Assembly (NCBI GenBank): GCA_016218685.1
Contig: JACRDD010000038.1
Location: 1-64,000 of the forward strand
Origin: Desulfobacterales bacterium
GTDB lineage: Bacteria; Desulfobacterota; Desulfobacteria; Desulfobacterales; Desulfosarcinaceae
DNA: 64,000 nt
Reading direction: 5' to 3'
The notes beneath the pieces are model-generated. The model saw only the letters and a program-made list of their open reading frames with translations. It was not told where the DNA came from and did not search any database. The position numbers were made by a program, and so were the translations under genes. Position 1 is the first letter of the stretch; the number at the start of each line of letters is the position of its first letter. Below, piece by piece: positions 1 through 12,562 of the stretch.

Positions 1-402
1 GGCGCCGCCCGAATCGTTGAGGCCCACCAGGGGCGCGCCGGCCTTGATGGCCAGATCCATCACCTTGCAGATCTTCTGGGCGTGCATCTCGCCCAGGCTG
101 CCGGCCCGGGCCGTGAAATCCTGGGCAAAGGCGAAGACCGGGCGGCCGCCCACCAGGCCGTGGCCGGTGACGACGCCGTCCGAAGGAATCTGCTCATTTT
201 GCATATCGAAGTTGACGCAGCGGTGCTGGACGAACATGTCCAGCTCCCGGAAGGTGCCTTTGTCGAACAGCTCGTCGAGCCGTTCCCGGGCGGTCAGGCG
301 GCCTTTTTCCTTGTGCTTGGCCACCAGTTTGGCGCCGCCCATTTCAAGGGTTTTGGCTTCGCGTGCCTTGAGCGCCTTGATTTTATCTTCCACACTGCCC
401 AT
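1..402 (-). CDS. Acyl-CoA carboxylase carboxyltransferase (beta) subunit, N-terminal part
   Basis: Biotin-dependent carboxyltransferase of the propionyl-CoA carboxylase / methylmalonyl-CoA decarboxylase type, interconverting propionyl-CoA and methylmalonyl-CoA. Only the first 134 codons lie in the window; the gene runs off the left edge. I translated it directly from the minus strand: it starts MGSVEDKIKALKAREAK and contains GRLTARERLDELFD, typical of the family N-terminus, and ends at GLNDSGGA, the start of the acyl-CoA-binding carboxyltransferase core. A GGAAA-type Shine-Dalgarno precedes the ATG. It follows meaB by 57 nt in the same direction, so it is probably the last visible gene of the methylmalonyl-CoA operon. 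Whether it acts as carboxylase or as Na+-pumping decarboxylase cannot be told from this part. Confidence 0.9.
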   Translation of the reverse strand, partial: MGSVEDKIKALKAREAKTLEMGGAKLVAKHKEKGRLTARERLDELFDKGTFRELDMFVQHRCVNFDMQNEQIPSDGVVTGHGLVGGRPVFAFAQDFTARAGSLGEMHAQKICKVMDLAIKAGAPLVGLNDSGGA

Positions 403-459
403 ACCGATTTCCTTTCCCTTAAGGTGAACGGGGCGAGAATTTTTCGCGATTTTCGGAGC

Positions 460-1464
460 TCACACTTCTTTCTTATGTATACCTTCGTTGTCAAGCAAAA
501 AAAGCAGTTTGCGCGCGGCGCCGGTGGGCGTCACCCGACCGTGGCGAACGCCGTCCACCAGCGCCGGCAGTTGTTCCTGGACCCCCGGGTGCTGATGGAA
601 GCGCTCCTGGAGTCCGTCGCGGATCAGGGACCACATCCACTCCAGGTCCTGCTCCTTGCGCCGGGCTTGCAGTTCGCCCGTGGCCCCCAGGCGCCGGCGG
701 TGCTCCTGCACCAGTTCCCAGATGCGCCCCAGGCCTGACAGGCTCATGGCGCTGCAGGTGACCACCGGCACCGTCCAACTCGGGGAAGCCGGATGCATCA
801 GGTGCAGGGCGTTCTCCAACTCCGTGCGCGTGCGCTCGGCCAGGGGCAGGTTTTCGCCGTCGGCCTTGGTGATGGCCACGGCATGGGCCAGTTCCAGGAT
901 GCCTTTTTTAATGCCCTGCAAGGCATCGCCGGCGCCGGTGATCATCAGCAGCAGGAAGAAATCCACCATGCCGGCCACGGCGGCCTCGCTCTGGCCCACA
1001 CCCACGGTTTCCACGATCACCACATCGAAGCCGGCGGCCTCGCACAGGAGCAGGGTCTCGCGGGTCATTCGCGCCACGCCGCCCAGGGTACCGCCCGAAG
1101 GCGAGGGCCGGATGAAGGCCGCGGGCGACGTGGCCAGGCGCTCCATGCGGGTCTTGTCGGCCAGAATGCTGCCCCCGGAGCGCTGGGAGCTGGGGTCCAC
1201 GGCCAGCACCGCCACCTTGTGGCCGCGCGCCACCAGCAGCATGCCGAAGCTTTCGATGAAGGTGCTCTTGCCCACCCCGGGTACGCCGGAGATGCCCAGG
1301 CGCACCGCGCGGCCGGTGGAGGGCAACAACCCCTCCAACAGTTTCTGGGCCAATTCGCGATGGGCTGGCAGGCGGCTTTCGACCAGGGTAATGGTCTTGG
1401 AGAGAATGCGCCGATCGCCGGTCAACACACCTTTTATATAATAGCTCGGTGCGAGAGGGGTCAC
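460..1464 (-). CDS. meaB: Methylmalonyl-CoA mutase-associated GTPase MeaB (ArgK family)
   Basis: P-loop G3E GTPase that loads and protects adenosylcobalamin in methylmalonyl-CoA mutase. 334 aa, the usual family length. Walker A GVPGVGKST at residues 60-68, the ETVGVGQSE switch segment, and the base-recognition motif ITKADGEN are all present. The first codon is GTG, placed 4 nt after the mutase stop codon, so the two genes are translationally linked; the likely Shine-Dalgarno (GGAG) lies inside the mutase 3' end. The adjacency to the mutase fixes the partner. Alignment of the leader with the well-known E. coli protein supports this start. Confidence 0.95.
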   Translation of the reverse strand: MTPLAPSYYIKGVLTGDRRILSKTITLVESRLPAHRELAQKLLEGLLPSTGRAVRLGISGVPGVGKSTFIESFGMLLVARGHKVAVLAVDPSSQRSGGSILADKTRMERLATSPAAFIRPSPSGGTLGGVARMTRETLLLCEAAGFDVVIVETVGVGQSEAAVAGMVDFFLLLMITGAGDALQGIKKGILELAHAVAITKADGENLPLAERTRTELENALHLMHPASPSWTVPVVTCSAMSLSGLGRIWELVQEHRRRLGATGELQARRKEQDLEWMWSLIRDGLQERFHQHPGVQEQLPALVDGVRHGRVTPTGAARKLLFLLDNEGIHKKEV

Positions 1465-1468
1465 CGGG

Positions 1469-3595
<2,127 letters not shown>

Positions 3596-3607
3596 GCGCT
3601 TCTCCTT

Positions 3608-4303
3608 TTATGCTTTTGCTTTGCTTTCGACGGACATGCCCCGCCACACCAGTTCGAAGAGCACGTGGGCCTGGGCGGCCAAACCCTCTTTCTGACCGCG
3701 TTGAAACCACATGAACACCGTCCGCTGGACCAGGCCGAGCATGAAATCGAGGAGCACGCTCGCCCGGACTTCCGGATTTAGAATTCCTTGGGCCTGCCCC
3801 TTTTTGAGCACGTCCAGGTAGAGATGGATCATCTTCTTCTGGGTGAAGGTCTCGTCGGCCATCCAGGTGGCCATGGGCAGCGTCAGAAACAGGATGCGCC
3901 CCAGGTGCGGGTGGCGTTCGTAGTAATCGAGCTGCAGCCAGAGCACCTTGCGCAACTTCTCCTTCAGGTCTTCGATGCCCTGGAGGTGGTCCACGATGCG
4001 CTCGGTCAGCTTGCCCAGCCAGATATCCACGAAGGCAAACACCAACCGCTCTTTGCTGCCGTAATACTTATAGATGGTGCTGAAGCTGACCCCGGCCCGC
4101 TTGGCCACGTCACGGATATTGGCCTGGTGGAAATCGGCGTTGGAAAAGATATCGAGCACCGCCTGCTCCAGACGGGCCTGAACCTCGGGCCGCAATGGCG
4201 GTAACATTGTTACTGCATCTTGGACCGTTCGGACTTTTGCGGACGCGGAAGCCTTGCGTGATGCGCTGCGCGGTGGAATAGTCGGAAGAACAGTCGGCTT
4301 CAT
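3608..4303 (-). CDS. TetR-family repressor, probable autoregulator of the methylmalonyl-CoA operon
   Basis: Helix-turn-helix ligand-sensing repressor. The TetR DNA-binding region is clear (FHQANIRDVAKRAGVSFSTIYKYYGSKERL), followed by an all-helical ligand-binding half. It is the first gene of the mutase operon. Two starts are possible. ATG at 4303 gives 231 aa with a basic, low-complexity 32-residue leader and a weak GGAAAAG ribosome site. ATG at 4207 gives 199 aa, the usual family size, but has no ribosome site and lies inside an operator copy. The longer form is kept here with doubt. Promoter and operator layout (4201-4213, 4364-4376, 4387-4416) argues that it represses its own transcript. 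The inducer is likely a pathway acyl-CoA, which is inference. Confidence 0.88.
   Translation of the reverse strand: MKPTVLPTIPPRSASRKASASAKVRTVQDAVTMLPPLRPEVQARLEQAVLDIFSNADFHQANIRDVAKRAGVSFSTIYKYYGSKERLVFAFVDIWLGKLTERIVDHLQGIEDLKEKLRKVLWLQLDYYERHPHLGRILFLTLPMATWMADETFTQKKMIHLYLDVLKKGQAQGILNPEVRASVLLDFMLGLVQRTVFMWFQRGQKEGLAAQAHVLFELVWRGMSVESKAKA
4201..4213. promoter_or_regulatory. Operator copy A: 13-bp palindrome GTAACATTGTTAC
   Basis: Perfect GTAAC-N3-GTTAC palindrome, identical to the copy at 4364-4376. It covers the alternative internal start codon (4205-4207) of the TetR gene. Probable second binding site for the repressor, inside the long coding form or at the start of the short one. 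Confidence 0.6.
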
Positions 4304-4363
4304 GATGGGCTTTTCCGGGTCCTGTCGGATTTCATTGGAAAAACGAACTCTGCTTCCAAAAAA

Positions 4364-4376
4364 GTAACATTGTTAC
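4364..4376. promoter_or_regulatory. Operator copy B: 13-bp palindrome GTAACATTGTTAC
   Basis: Identical to copy A, 163 bp away. It sits about +4 to +16 from the start site predicted by the promoter at 4387-4416, a standard repressor position. Flanks differ from copy A, so only the 13-bp core is shared, as expected for a conserved binding site. Confidence 0.7.
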
Positions 4377-4386
4377 ATTTTTCGGA

Positions 4387-4416
4387 ACTATAATCCCGGA
4401 AAAAGCCCTGTGTCAA
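4387..4416 (-). promoter_or_regulatory. Sigma-70 promoter of the methylmalonyl-CoA operon
   Basis: Minus-strand TTGACA, 18-bp spacer, TATAGT (6/6 and 5/6 to consensus). The predicted start near 4380 is about 77 nt before the TetR ATG at 4303 and just before operator copy B. Confidence 0.7.
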
Positions 4417-4444
4417 GGCAAAAGGTTCGGCCCGAAATTCCCGG

Positions 4445-4852
4445 TCAGGCGTCCCGCTGGCACAGCTCCACCAGCACCCCGCCCGTCTCTTTGGGATGCA
4501 GGAAGGCGATCTTGGCGCCGCCAGCCCCGATGCGCGGTTTTTCGTCGATGAGACGCACCCCTTTGGCTTTGAGCTCGGCCAGGGCCGCTTCGATGTCCTC
4601 TACCCGGAAGGCGATGTGCTGCATGCCTTCGCCGCGCTTCTCGATGTACTTGGCCACCGGTCCGTCGGGCGCGGTGGACTCGAGCAGCTCCACTTCGCTT
4701 TCGCCCACGGGGAAAAATGCGGTGGTCACCTTCTGTTCGGCCACGGTTTCGCTGCCTTCAAAATGCAAGCCCAGAACCTTGGTCCAAAAATTGGAAGCTT
4801 GGTCGATACTGTTGACCGCGATGCCCAAGTGATCGATCTTGAGGATTTTCAT
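4445..4852 (-). CDS. mce: Methylmalonyl-CoA epimerase
   Basis: Vicinal-oxygen-chelate enzyme that interconverts the R and S forms of methylmalonyl-CoA, between the carboxylase and mutase steps. 135 aa. MKILKIDHLGIAV carries the first metal-ligand His (residue 8), GMQHIAFRV the second, and GGVLVELCQ the C-terminal Glu. The start at 4852 has a GGAG site 5-6 nt upstream; the 31 additional codons open upstream have no family match. It reads in the same direction as the mutase operon but lies upstream of its promoter, so it is transcribed separately, probably with the genes at 4876-6295. Confidence 0.95.
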   Translation of the reverse strand: MKILKIDHLGIAVNSIDQASNFWTKVLGLHFEGSETVAEQKVTTAFFPVGESEVELLESTAPDGPVAKYIEKRGEGMQHIAFRVEDIEAALAELKAKGVRLIDEKPRIGAGGAKIAFLHPKETGGVLVELCQRDA

Positions 4853-4875
4853 AGGCACTCCATGGGGTGGGTGGG

Positions 4876-6057
4876 TTAACGATATTTGGCCATCACCCGG
4901 CCGAATCCCGGCAGGGCGTTGATGATGGTCTGGTCGTCCACGCAAAAGGCGATGCGGAAATGGCCCGGGCCGGCAAAGCCGCTGCCCGGCACGGTAAGAA
5001 TCAATTCCTGCTGGAGCTCGCGCACGAAAGCGACATCATCGGCGATAGGTGTCTTGGGAAAGAGGTAGAAGGCCCCCGGCGGCGTTACGAAAGAGTAGCC
5101 GGCCCGCGCCAACCCCTCGCAGAGCAGATCGCGCTTGCGCTTGTACTGCCCCATGTCCACGCTGGCGCCCTGGAGACAGGCCACCACGCGCTGCATCAGG
5201 CCCGGCGCGTTGACGAACCCCAGGATGCGGTTGGTCAGGGCCAGGGCCGCTCGGATGTCGTGCTTGCAGGTGGCTGCCGGATTCACAGCCGCGAAGCCGA
5301 TGCGCTCACCCGGTATGGAGAGGTCCTTGGAGTAGGAGGTGGCGATCAGGCTTTCGGGGTAGGCCTGGAAGATGCTGGGCACCGGTCGGCCGTCGAAGAC
5401 GATCTTGCGGTAGGGTTCATCGGAGACCAGGTAGAGGGTTCGGTCCAGTTCCCGGCTCTTTTGCCTGAGCAGCGCCCCCAACTGCGCCAGGCTCTCGGCC
5501 GAGTAGATCTGGCCGGTGGGGTTGTTGGGCGAATTGATCAGGATGATTTTGGTCTTGGGATTGATGGCCGCGGCCATGGCCGCCAGGTCCAGGGTAAAAT
5601 CGGACCGGGTCGGGACCATGCGGATCGTGCCGCCATGGTTGTCCACGTAGAACCGGTACTCGACAAAACACGGGGTGGGCACGATCACCTCGTCGCCCGG
5701 ATCGAGCAGGGCCTTGAAGATCACGTTGAGGGCCCCGGCCGCGCCGCAGGTCATGATGATGTCGGCCGCCTCCGGGGTCACCCCCTGTTCGGCGGCCAGA
5801 TAATCGGCCACCGCCACGCACACCTGGGGATACCCCGCCTGGGGCATGTAGCAGTGATCGCCCAAGCCGCAGGCCGTGACCGTATCGCGCAGGGTGTCGT
5901 GGAACTCCGGCGGCGGCGGCAGGTTGGGGTTGCCGAGACTGAAATCGAACACTTTATCGGCGCCGTGCTGGGCTTTGAGCTTGGCGCCCTCTTCGAACAT
6001 TTTACGGATCCAGGAGGCCTGGGTCATCACGGCGCTGATCTTCTGGGCCACGGACAT
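4876..6057 (-). CDS. PLP-dependent class I/II aminotransferase
   Basis: Fold-type I aminotransferase, 393 aa. Visible are FDFSLGNPNLPPP near the N-terminus, SPNNPTG (176-182), SDEPY (212-216), the Schiff-base lysine in SYSKDLSIPGERIG (K244) and an Arg-containing GHFRIAFC near the C-terminus. AAGGAG precedes the ATG. The family includes aspartate, alanine and aromatic aminotransferases, and the motifs do not fix the substrate. It follows the Nfu gene by 13 nt and precedes the epimerase by 23 nt, which suggests co-transcription without implying a shared pathway. Confidence 0.9.
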   Translation of the reverse strand: MSVAQKISAVMTQASWIRKMFEEGAKLKAQHGADKVFDFSLGNPNLPPPPEFHDTLRDTVTACGLGDHCYMPQAGYPQVCVAVADYLAAEQGVTPEAADIIMTCGAAGALNVIFKALLDPGDEVIVPTPCFVEYRFYVDNHGGTIRMVPTRSDFTLDLAAMAAAINPKTKIILINSPNNPTGQIYSAESLAQLGALLRQKSRELDRTLYLVSDEPYRKIVFDGRPVPSIFQAYPESLIATSYSKDLSIPGERIGFAAVNPAATCKHDIRAALALTNRILGFVNAPGLMQRVVACLQGASVDMGQYKRKRDLLCEGLARAGYSFVTPPGAFYLFPKTPIADDVAFVRELQQELILTVPGSGFAGPGHFRIAFCVDDQTIINALPGFGRVMAKYR

Positions 6058-6070
6058 GGGTCGACTCCTT

Positions 6071-6295
6071 TTACTTCACCGCTTCCACTGACTTTACTTC
6101 CGGGACCTCTTTCTTGATGATGCGCTCGATGCCGTTTTTCAGGGTCATCTGGGACATGGGGCATCCCGAGCAGGCGCCCTTCAAGCGCACCTGCACCACG
6201 CCCTCGGGACTGACACCGACCAACTCCACATTACCACCGTCGGCCTGGAGCATGGGGCGGATCTTCTGAATGGCTGCTTCGACTTTTGCTTTCAT
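6071..6295 (-). CDS. Nfu-type iron-sulfur scaffold protein (NifU C-terminal domain)
   Basis: Small cytoplasmic Fe-S carrier, 74 aa, consisting only of the NifU C-terminal domain. The cluster-binding CxxC is ACSGCPMSQ (C42, C45), preceded by the usual helix and strand (IRPMLQADGGNVELVGV). Such proteins deliver Fe-S clusters to apo-enzymes; the many radical-SAM and Fe-S proteins of anaerobes are likely clients. It is the first gene of the small leftward group Nfu, aminotransferase, epimerase. Confidence 0.93.
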   Translation of the reverse strand: MKAKVEAAIQKIRPMLQADGGNVELVGVSPEGVVQVRLKGACSGCPMSQMTLKNGIERIIKKEVPEVKSVEAVK

Positions 6296-6346
6296 GGGAT
6301 TTTCCTTTCATCCATCGCGGGCGAGATAACAGCCCCCGTAGCATCC

Positions 6347-6370
6347 AGGGCGACCGCCGGTCGCCCCTAC
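6347..6370 (-). repeat. REP-type palindrome, copy 1
   Basis: On the minus strand a GTAG tetranucleotide followed by the palindrome GGGCGACCGGCGGTCGCCC. It lies 3 nt beyond the tgt stop codon. It is identical to copy 3 and the exact reverse complement of copy 2. Confidence 0.75.
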
Positions 6371-6373
6371 GTT

Positions 6374-8621
<2,248 letters not shown>

Positions 8622-8645
8622 AGCGCTGTCCGCCAAAGGCGGTCC

Positions 8646-8831
8646 TCAACTTCTACCTATATATACAAGCGCCAGCCCCGCCACCATCAACCCAAACCCC
8701 ATTCGCCGCAGCGAGGGGTTCGGGATCTCCATGAGCTTCTGGAGCCAGGGCTTCATTTTGTCGGGAAAGGCGAAATAGGGTAGCCCCTCCACGATCATCA
8801 CCATGCCGATGACACACAAAAAGTAACGCAT
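8646..8831 (-). CDS. DUF2065 family small membrane protein
   Basis: 61 aa with two hydrophobic segments (about 2-20 and 44-60) joined by a short basic loop containing FPDKMKPW, the layout of the DUF2065 / YjeT family. It is an inner-membrane protein of unknown function, often encoded near hfl or tRNA-modification genes. Here it lies 24 nt upstream of queA in the same direction and is divergent from gatB. Confidence 0.85.
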   Translation of the reverse strand: MRYFLCVIGMVMIVEGLPYFAFPDKMKPWLQKLMEIPNPSLRRMGFGLMVAGLALVYIGRS

Positions 8832-8888
8832 TGATCGACTCCCACCCCATTTGCCAATGGCGCCGTTACCTGCTAAAAAGCGTCTACG

Positions 8889-8917
8889 CTACTACCCATT
8901 CGTTCTGCGCTTGTCAA
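8889..8917 (-). promoter_or_regulatory. Possible promoter for the DUF2065-queA-tgt group
   Basis: Minus-strand TTGACA, 17-bp spacer, TAGTAG (3/6). The -35 is perfect and the -10 weak. It lies about 58 nt upstream of the DUF2065 start. Confidence 0.35.
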
Positions 8918-9017
8918 AGTATAAATCCCTTGACTTGGCGGGGCGGATTGGCCAAAGTCATCGGGTTTGGGCCGGTTTTCAAAGGCCTGCCGGTCCATAA
9001 TAAAGGATCTATCGATC

Positions 9018-10454
9018 ATGACGACATTCGAACCGGTCATCGGGCTGGAGGTGCACGCCCAACTCAAGACCGACACCAAGATCTTCTGCGGCTGCTCCAC
9101 CCGCTTCGGCGGCGCCCCCAACGCCCACACCTGCCCGGTCTGCCTGGGCATGCCGGGGGTCCTGCCGGTACTCAACAAAAAAGTGGTGGAATTCACCCTG
9201 CGCATGGCCCTGGCCACCCACTGCACGGTCCAGGAGGTGAGCCGCTTCGCCCGCAAAAATTACTTCTATCCCGACCTGCCCAAGGGCTACCAGATTTCCC
9301 AATACGAACTGCCCATCGCTCTGGCCGGCCATGTGGAAATCCAGGTCGATGGCCAGACCCGGCGCATCGGCCTGACCCGCATCCACATGGAAGAGGATGC
9401 CGGCAAGCTGCTCCACGACCCGACCCGGCCGGTCAGCCGCGTGGATTTGAACCGCACCGGCGTGCCGCTCATGGAGATCGTCAGCGAGCCGGAGCTGCGC
9501 TCGCCCGAGGAGGCCGGCGCCTACCTGCGCACGCTGCGCGCCATCATCCGCTGGATCGACATCGGCGACGGCAACATGGAAGAGGGCAGTTTCCGCTGCG
9601 ACGCCAACGTCTCCCTGCGTCCCCAAGGCACCACGGCCTTCGGCACCCGCGCCGAGATCAAGAACCTCAACTCGTTCAAGCACGTGGAAAAGGCCCTGCG
9701 CTACGAGATCGCCCGCCAGACCGAAATTCTCCTGGAAGGCGGCAGCGTGGTGCAGGAGACCCGCCTGTGGGACCCCGACAAGGCCGTGACCCTCTCCATG
9801 CGCGGCAAGGAGGATGCCCACGATTACCGTTACTTCCCCGATCCCGACCTGCCGCCGGTGATCGTCGATCGGGCCTGGATCCAAGCGGTGACCGCTCAAT
9901 TGCCCGAACTGCCCGACCAGCGCCGGGCGCGCTTTGTCCGAGAGTGCCAACTGCCAGAATATGATGCCGCTATCCTCACCGGTTCACGGGAACTGGCCGA
10001 CTATTTCGAAAATTGTCTGAAGCACTTCAACCAGCCCAAGACCGTCAGCAATTGGATCATGGGCCCCCTGCTGGGCCTGCTCAATAGCCAGGAGAAATCC
10101 ATCGAGCAGTCGCCGATTGCCGTGGAGGGCCTGGTGGCCTTGTTGCAACTGATCGACAAGGGCACCATCAGCGCCAAGATTGCCAAAACGGTCTTCGATG
10201 AAATGGCGGCCTCGGGCCAAACGGCCGATGCCATCATCCAGGCCAGGGGACTGGTCCAGGTCTCCGACACCAGCGCCATCGAACAGGCCATCGACGCCGT
10301 GCTGGCCAAAGCTGCTGACGAGGTGGCGCGCTACAAGGCCGGCCAGACCAAGCTGATGGGCTTCTTCGTGGGTCAGGTGATGAAGGCGACCCAGGGCAAA
10401 GCCAATCCCAAGATCGTGAACGAGATCCTCGCCAATAAATTAAATCAGGGTTGA
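9018..10454 (+). CDS. gatB: Asp-tRNA(Asn)/Glu-tRNA(Gln) amidotransferase subunit B
   Basis: tRNA-binding kinase subunit of GatCAB, which amidates Asp-tRNA(Asn) or Glu-tRNA(Gln). 478 aa. Visible are [14 protein letters not shown] at the start, the zinc-type cysteines around [20 protein letters not shown], the segment [30 protein letters not shown], and a helical YqeY-like tail. The ATG at 9018 follows AAAGGA. It is on the opposite strand from gatC and gatA (16.3-18.4 kb), so the complex is encoded from two units. Confidence 0.96.
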   Translation: MTTFEPVIGLEVHAQLKTDTKIFCGCSTRFGGAPNAHTCPVCLGMPGVLPVLNKKVVEFTLRMALATHCTVQEVSRFARKNYFYPDLPKGYQISQYELPIALAGHVEIQVDGQTRRIGLTRIHMEEDAGKLLHDPTRPVSRVDLNRTGVPLMEIVSEPELRSPEEAGAYLRTLRAIIRWIDIGDGNMEEGSFRCDANVSLRPQGTTAFGTRAEIKNLNSFKHVEKALRYEIARQTEILLEGGSVVQETRLWDPDKAVTLSMRGKEDAHDYRYFPDPDLPPVIVDRAWIQAVTAQLPELPDQRRARFVRECQLPEYDAAILTGSRELADYFENCLKHFNQPKTVSNWIMGPLLGLLNSQEKSIEQSPIAVEGLVALLQLIDKGTISAKIAKTVFDEMAASGQTADAIIQARGLVQVSDTSAIEQAIDAVLAKAADEVARYKAGQTKLMGFFVGQVMKATQGKANPKIVNEILANKLNQG

Positions 10455-10468
10455 ACAAGGAGTTAACA

Positions 10469-12208
10469 TTGAAAAGCTTGAATAGCACGCGTGTGGTTCC
10501 AACCATTCTTTTTGGCTTGCTGCTTCTGCCCGCCATCGCGGCCGCCGCTCCGGCCAAGGTCGCGGTGCTGCCCTTTGCCATTCATAGCGACAAGGACTAC
10601 ACTTTTCTGCAAAAAGGCATCGTGGAGATGCTCAGCTCGCGCCTGGCGTCACCCGGCAAGGTGGAGGTGCTCGATCCGATCGCCACGACCAACGCCATGG
10701 CCGAAGCTAAGGGGCTGAGCGGCGACAAACTGGCCCAGGCGGTGGCCGGCAAGCTGGGGGCCGATGTGGCCATCCACGGCAGCCTGACCGTGCTCGGCGA
10801 GAGCGTCAGCATCGACGCCAAGACCCTGGACATCACCGGTGGCCGGCAGCCGCTGACCTTCTTCAAGCAGACCAACGGTATGGGCGAGGTGATCCCCCAG
10901 ATCAACGTCATGGCCGGCGAGATCAACAGCAAGCTGTTCGGTGTCACGGCACCTGCCGCAGCCGCCCCGGCCGCTGTCGGTGCTGGGGCAGCCGTTGCCG
11001 CCGGCGCAGCCGCCGCTTCCGCCGCCCAACCCGACATCCACATGCATCCGGAAAAACTGCTGCAGAGCGGACAAGTGGCCTCCGCCGAAGGCCTGCCACC
11101 CAGTCCCCTGGTGAGTGCGGCCGCGCCCACCGAGCAGAGCAGCAGCGCCCTTAATCCTGCCTTCGTGCCCGCGCCCGGCACCCTGGCCAGTGGCGATCCC
11201 GGTTTCTGGAAATCCCGTGGCTTCGAGCACCTGATCAACGGCATCGATGTCGGCGATGTGGACAAGGATGGCCAGCAGGAGACCGTGGTCGCCACGCCAG
11301 AACAAATCTTCATCTACCGCTTCGTCCAAGGCAAGCAGCAGAGCGTGGCGGAGATCAAAGGCGGCCTGATGCGCTTTATCAGCGTCAGCATCGGCGATAT
11401 CAATCGCAACAGCACCCCCGAGATTTTTGTCACCGGGTTCGCCTCGAACCTTAACGCGCTGGAATCTTCGGTGTACGAATTCGACGGTCGGAACTTCGTG
11501 CCTATCGTCAAAAAAAGCCGCTACTACTATAGCGTGGCGCGCCATCCCGCCCTGGGGGATATGCTGCTGGGCCAAAAGCAAGTCAACGACGAGAGCATCT
11601 ACGCCGATCCCATTTTCGAAATGGCCTGGAAGGGCGGCGAGTATGTTCCCGAACGACAAGTCCTCAAACGCAAAGGCAACCTGCTGGGCTTTGCCTATGG
11701 GGACATCATGCAAAATGGCAGCGAGAGCATCGTCGTGCTGGATGAGAGCGAGCAGTTGCAGCTCCTCACCCCTGACGGCAAACGGCAGTGGTTGAGCGAA
11801 GACAAATACGGCGGCACCATGCTCTACTACCAACCGCCCTCCAAAGCCATTGGCAACATGAACACCATCTCATACCTGCCGATACGCATCCGCACCGCCG
11901 ACCTGGACGGTAACAACAAACTTGAGGTACTGGTGATCCAGAATCATGACCGTGCCCGGCGTCTCATGACCCAGCAACGCATCTTCAGCTCCGGCCAGAT
12001 CGAAGCCCTGGCCTGGGACGGCCTGGGATTGGCCCCGGCCTGGAAAACCCGCACACTCTCCGGCCGCATTCAGGATTTCGCCATCGGCGATTTCGACAAC
12101 GACGGCACCAACGAACTGCTGATCGCCGTCGTCACCAAGGAGGGCGCCGTCATCTTCACCGACGCCCAAAGCAGCCTGGTGGCTTTCGATTTGAAGCCGG
12201 TTCGTTAA
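10469..12208 (+). CDS. Exported FG-GAP/VCBS-repeat protein with FlgO/TolB-like N-terminus
   Basis: 579 aa. A signal peptide (hydrophobic VVPTILFGLLLLPAIAAAA) is followed by a region like TolB/FlgO N-terminal domains (KVAVLPFAIHSDKDYTFLQKG, then a short alpha/beta region ending near KLFG), an Ala/Pro-rich linker, and an FG-GAP-type propeller with calcium-loop-like repeats DVGDVDKDGQQETVV, SIGDINRNSTPEIFV and AIGDFDNDGTNELLI. The start is TTG at 10469, with AAGGAG six nt upstream; no ATG is available. The start lies 14 nt after gatB, so it is probably read from the same transcript. The function is unknown; an envelope or periplasmic role is inferred. Confidence 0.82.
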   Translation: MKSLNSTRVVPTILFGLLLLPAIAAAAPAKVAVLPFAIHSDKDYTFLQKGIVEMLSSRLASPGKVEVLDPIATTNAMAEAKGLSGDKLAQAVAGKLGADVAIHGSLTVLGESVSIDAKTLDITGGRQPLTFFKQTNGMGEVIPQINVMAGEINSKLFGVTAPAAAAPAAVGAGAAVAAGAAAASAAQPDIHMHPEKLLQSGQVASAEGLPPSPLVSAAAPTEQSSSALNPAFVPAPGTLASGDPGFWKSRGFEHLINGIDVGDVDKDGQQETVVATPEQIFIYRFVQGKQQSVAEIKGGLMRFISVSIGDINRNSTPEIFVTGFASNLNALESSVYEFDGRNFVPIVKKSRYYYSVARHPALGDMLLGQKQVNDESIYADPIFEMAWKGGEYVPERQVLKRKGNLLGFAYGDIMQNGSESIVVLDESEQLQLLTPDGKRQWLSEDKYGGTMLYYQPPSKAIGNMNTISYLPIRIRTADLDGNNKLEVLVIQNHDRARRLMTQQRIFSSGQIEALAWDGLGLAPAWKTRTLSGRIQDFAIGDFDNDGTNELLIAVVTKEGAVIFTDAQSSLVAFDLKPVR

Positions 12209-12233
12209 GGCAATCCGGTTACCGGCGGACTTC

Positions 12234-12262
12234 GCAGGGGCGAACCTTGTGTTCGCCCCTGC
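12234..12262. repeat. REP-like perfect hairpin
   Basis: GCAGGGGCGAAC, loop CTTGT, then GTTCGCCCCTGC: a perfect 12-bp stem 25 nt after the preceding gene. No T-run follows, so it is more like a REP relative of the 6.3-7.6 kb elements (shared GGGGCGA arm) than an intrinsic terminator. Confidence 0.55.
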
Positions 12263-12298
12263 ATTGCAACCTACCCGGCCGTTCTTCCCAATACATAG

Positions 12299-12502
12299 CT
12301 GGGCAATTACATCCTGCCTTACCTATCCCAGCGCATCGCAACGGATGAAGACCCCCGCAGTTTTAGAAGGCCATTGTGCCATGATTGGATCGGACTCTGG
12401 AAATATCGGGGGGGTGATTATCGTTTAGTTTGCGAGATCCAAGACAACATGCTCACAGTCTTGGTGGTACACATTGGCCATCGCAGAGGAGTTTACCTCT
12501 AA
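12299..12502 (+). pseudogene. RelE/ParE-type toxin remnant, N-terminus missing
   Basis: An open frame of 67 codons with no usable start, preceded in frame by a TAG. The translation includes RIATDEDPRSF, GLWKYRGGDYRLVCEIQ and LTVLVVHIGHRRGVYL, which match the last two thirds of a RelE-superfamily mRNA-interferase toxin (the conserved DPR, WRYR-GDYR and H-RR segments). The first roughly 25 residues and any antitoxin gene are absent. The remnant lies between a REP-like hairpin and the porin terminator, so this stretch is a decayed toxin-antitoxin locus. Basis: my own translation; family recognition by motif only. Confidence 0.7.
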
Positions 12503-12562
12503 ACTTCAGGTATAGGTGCAGCAAGAGATACGTGTATTAGAAATAGGAAAAAGCCTAAATGA

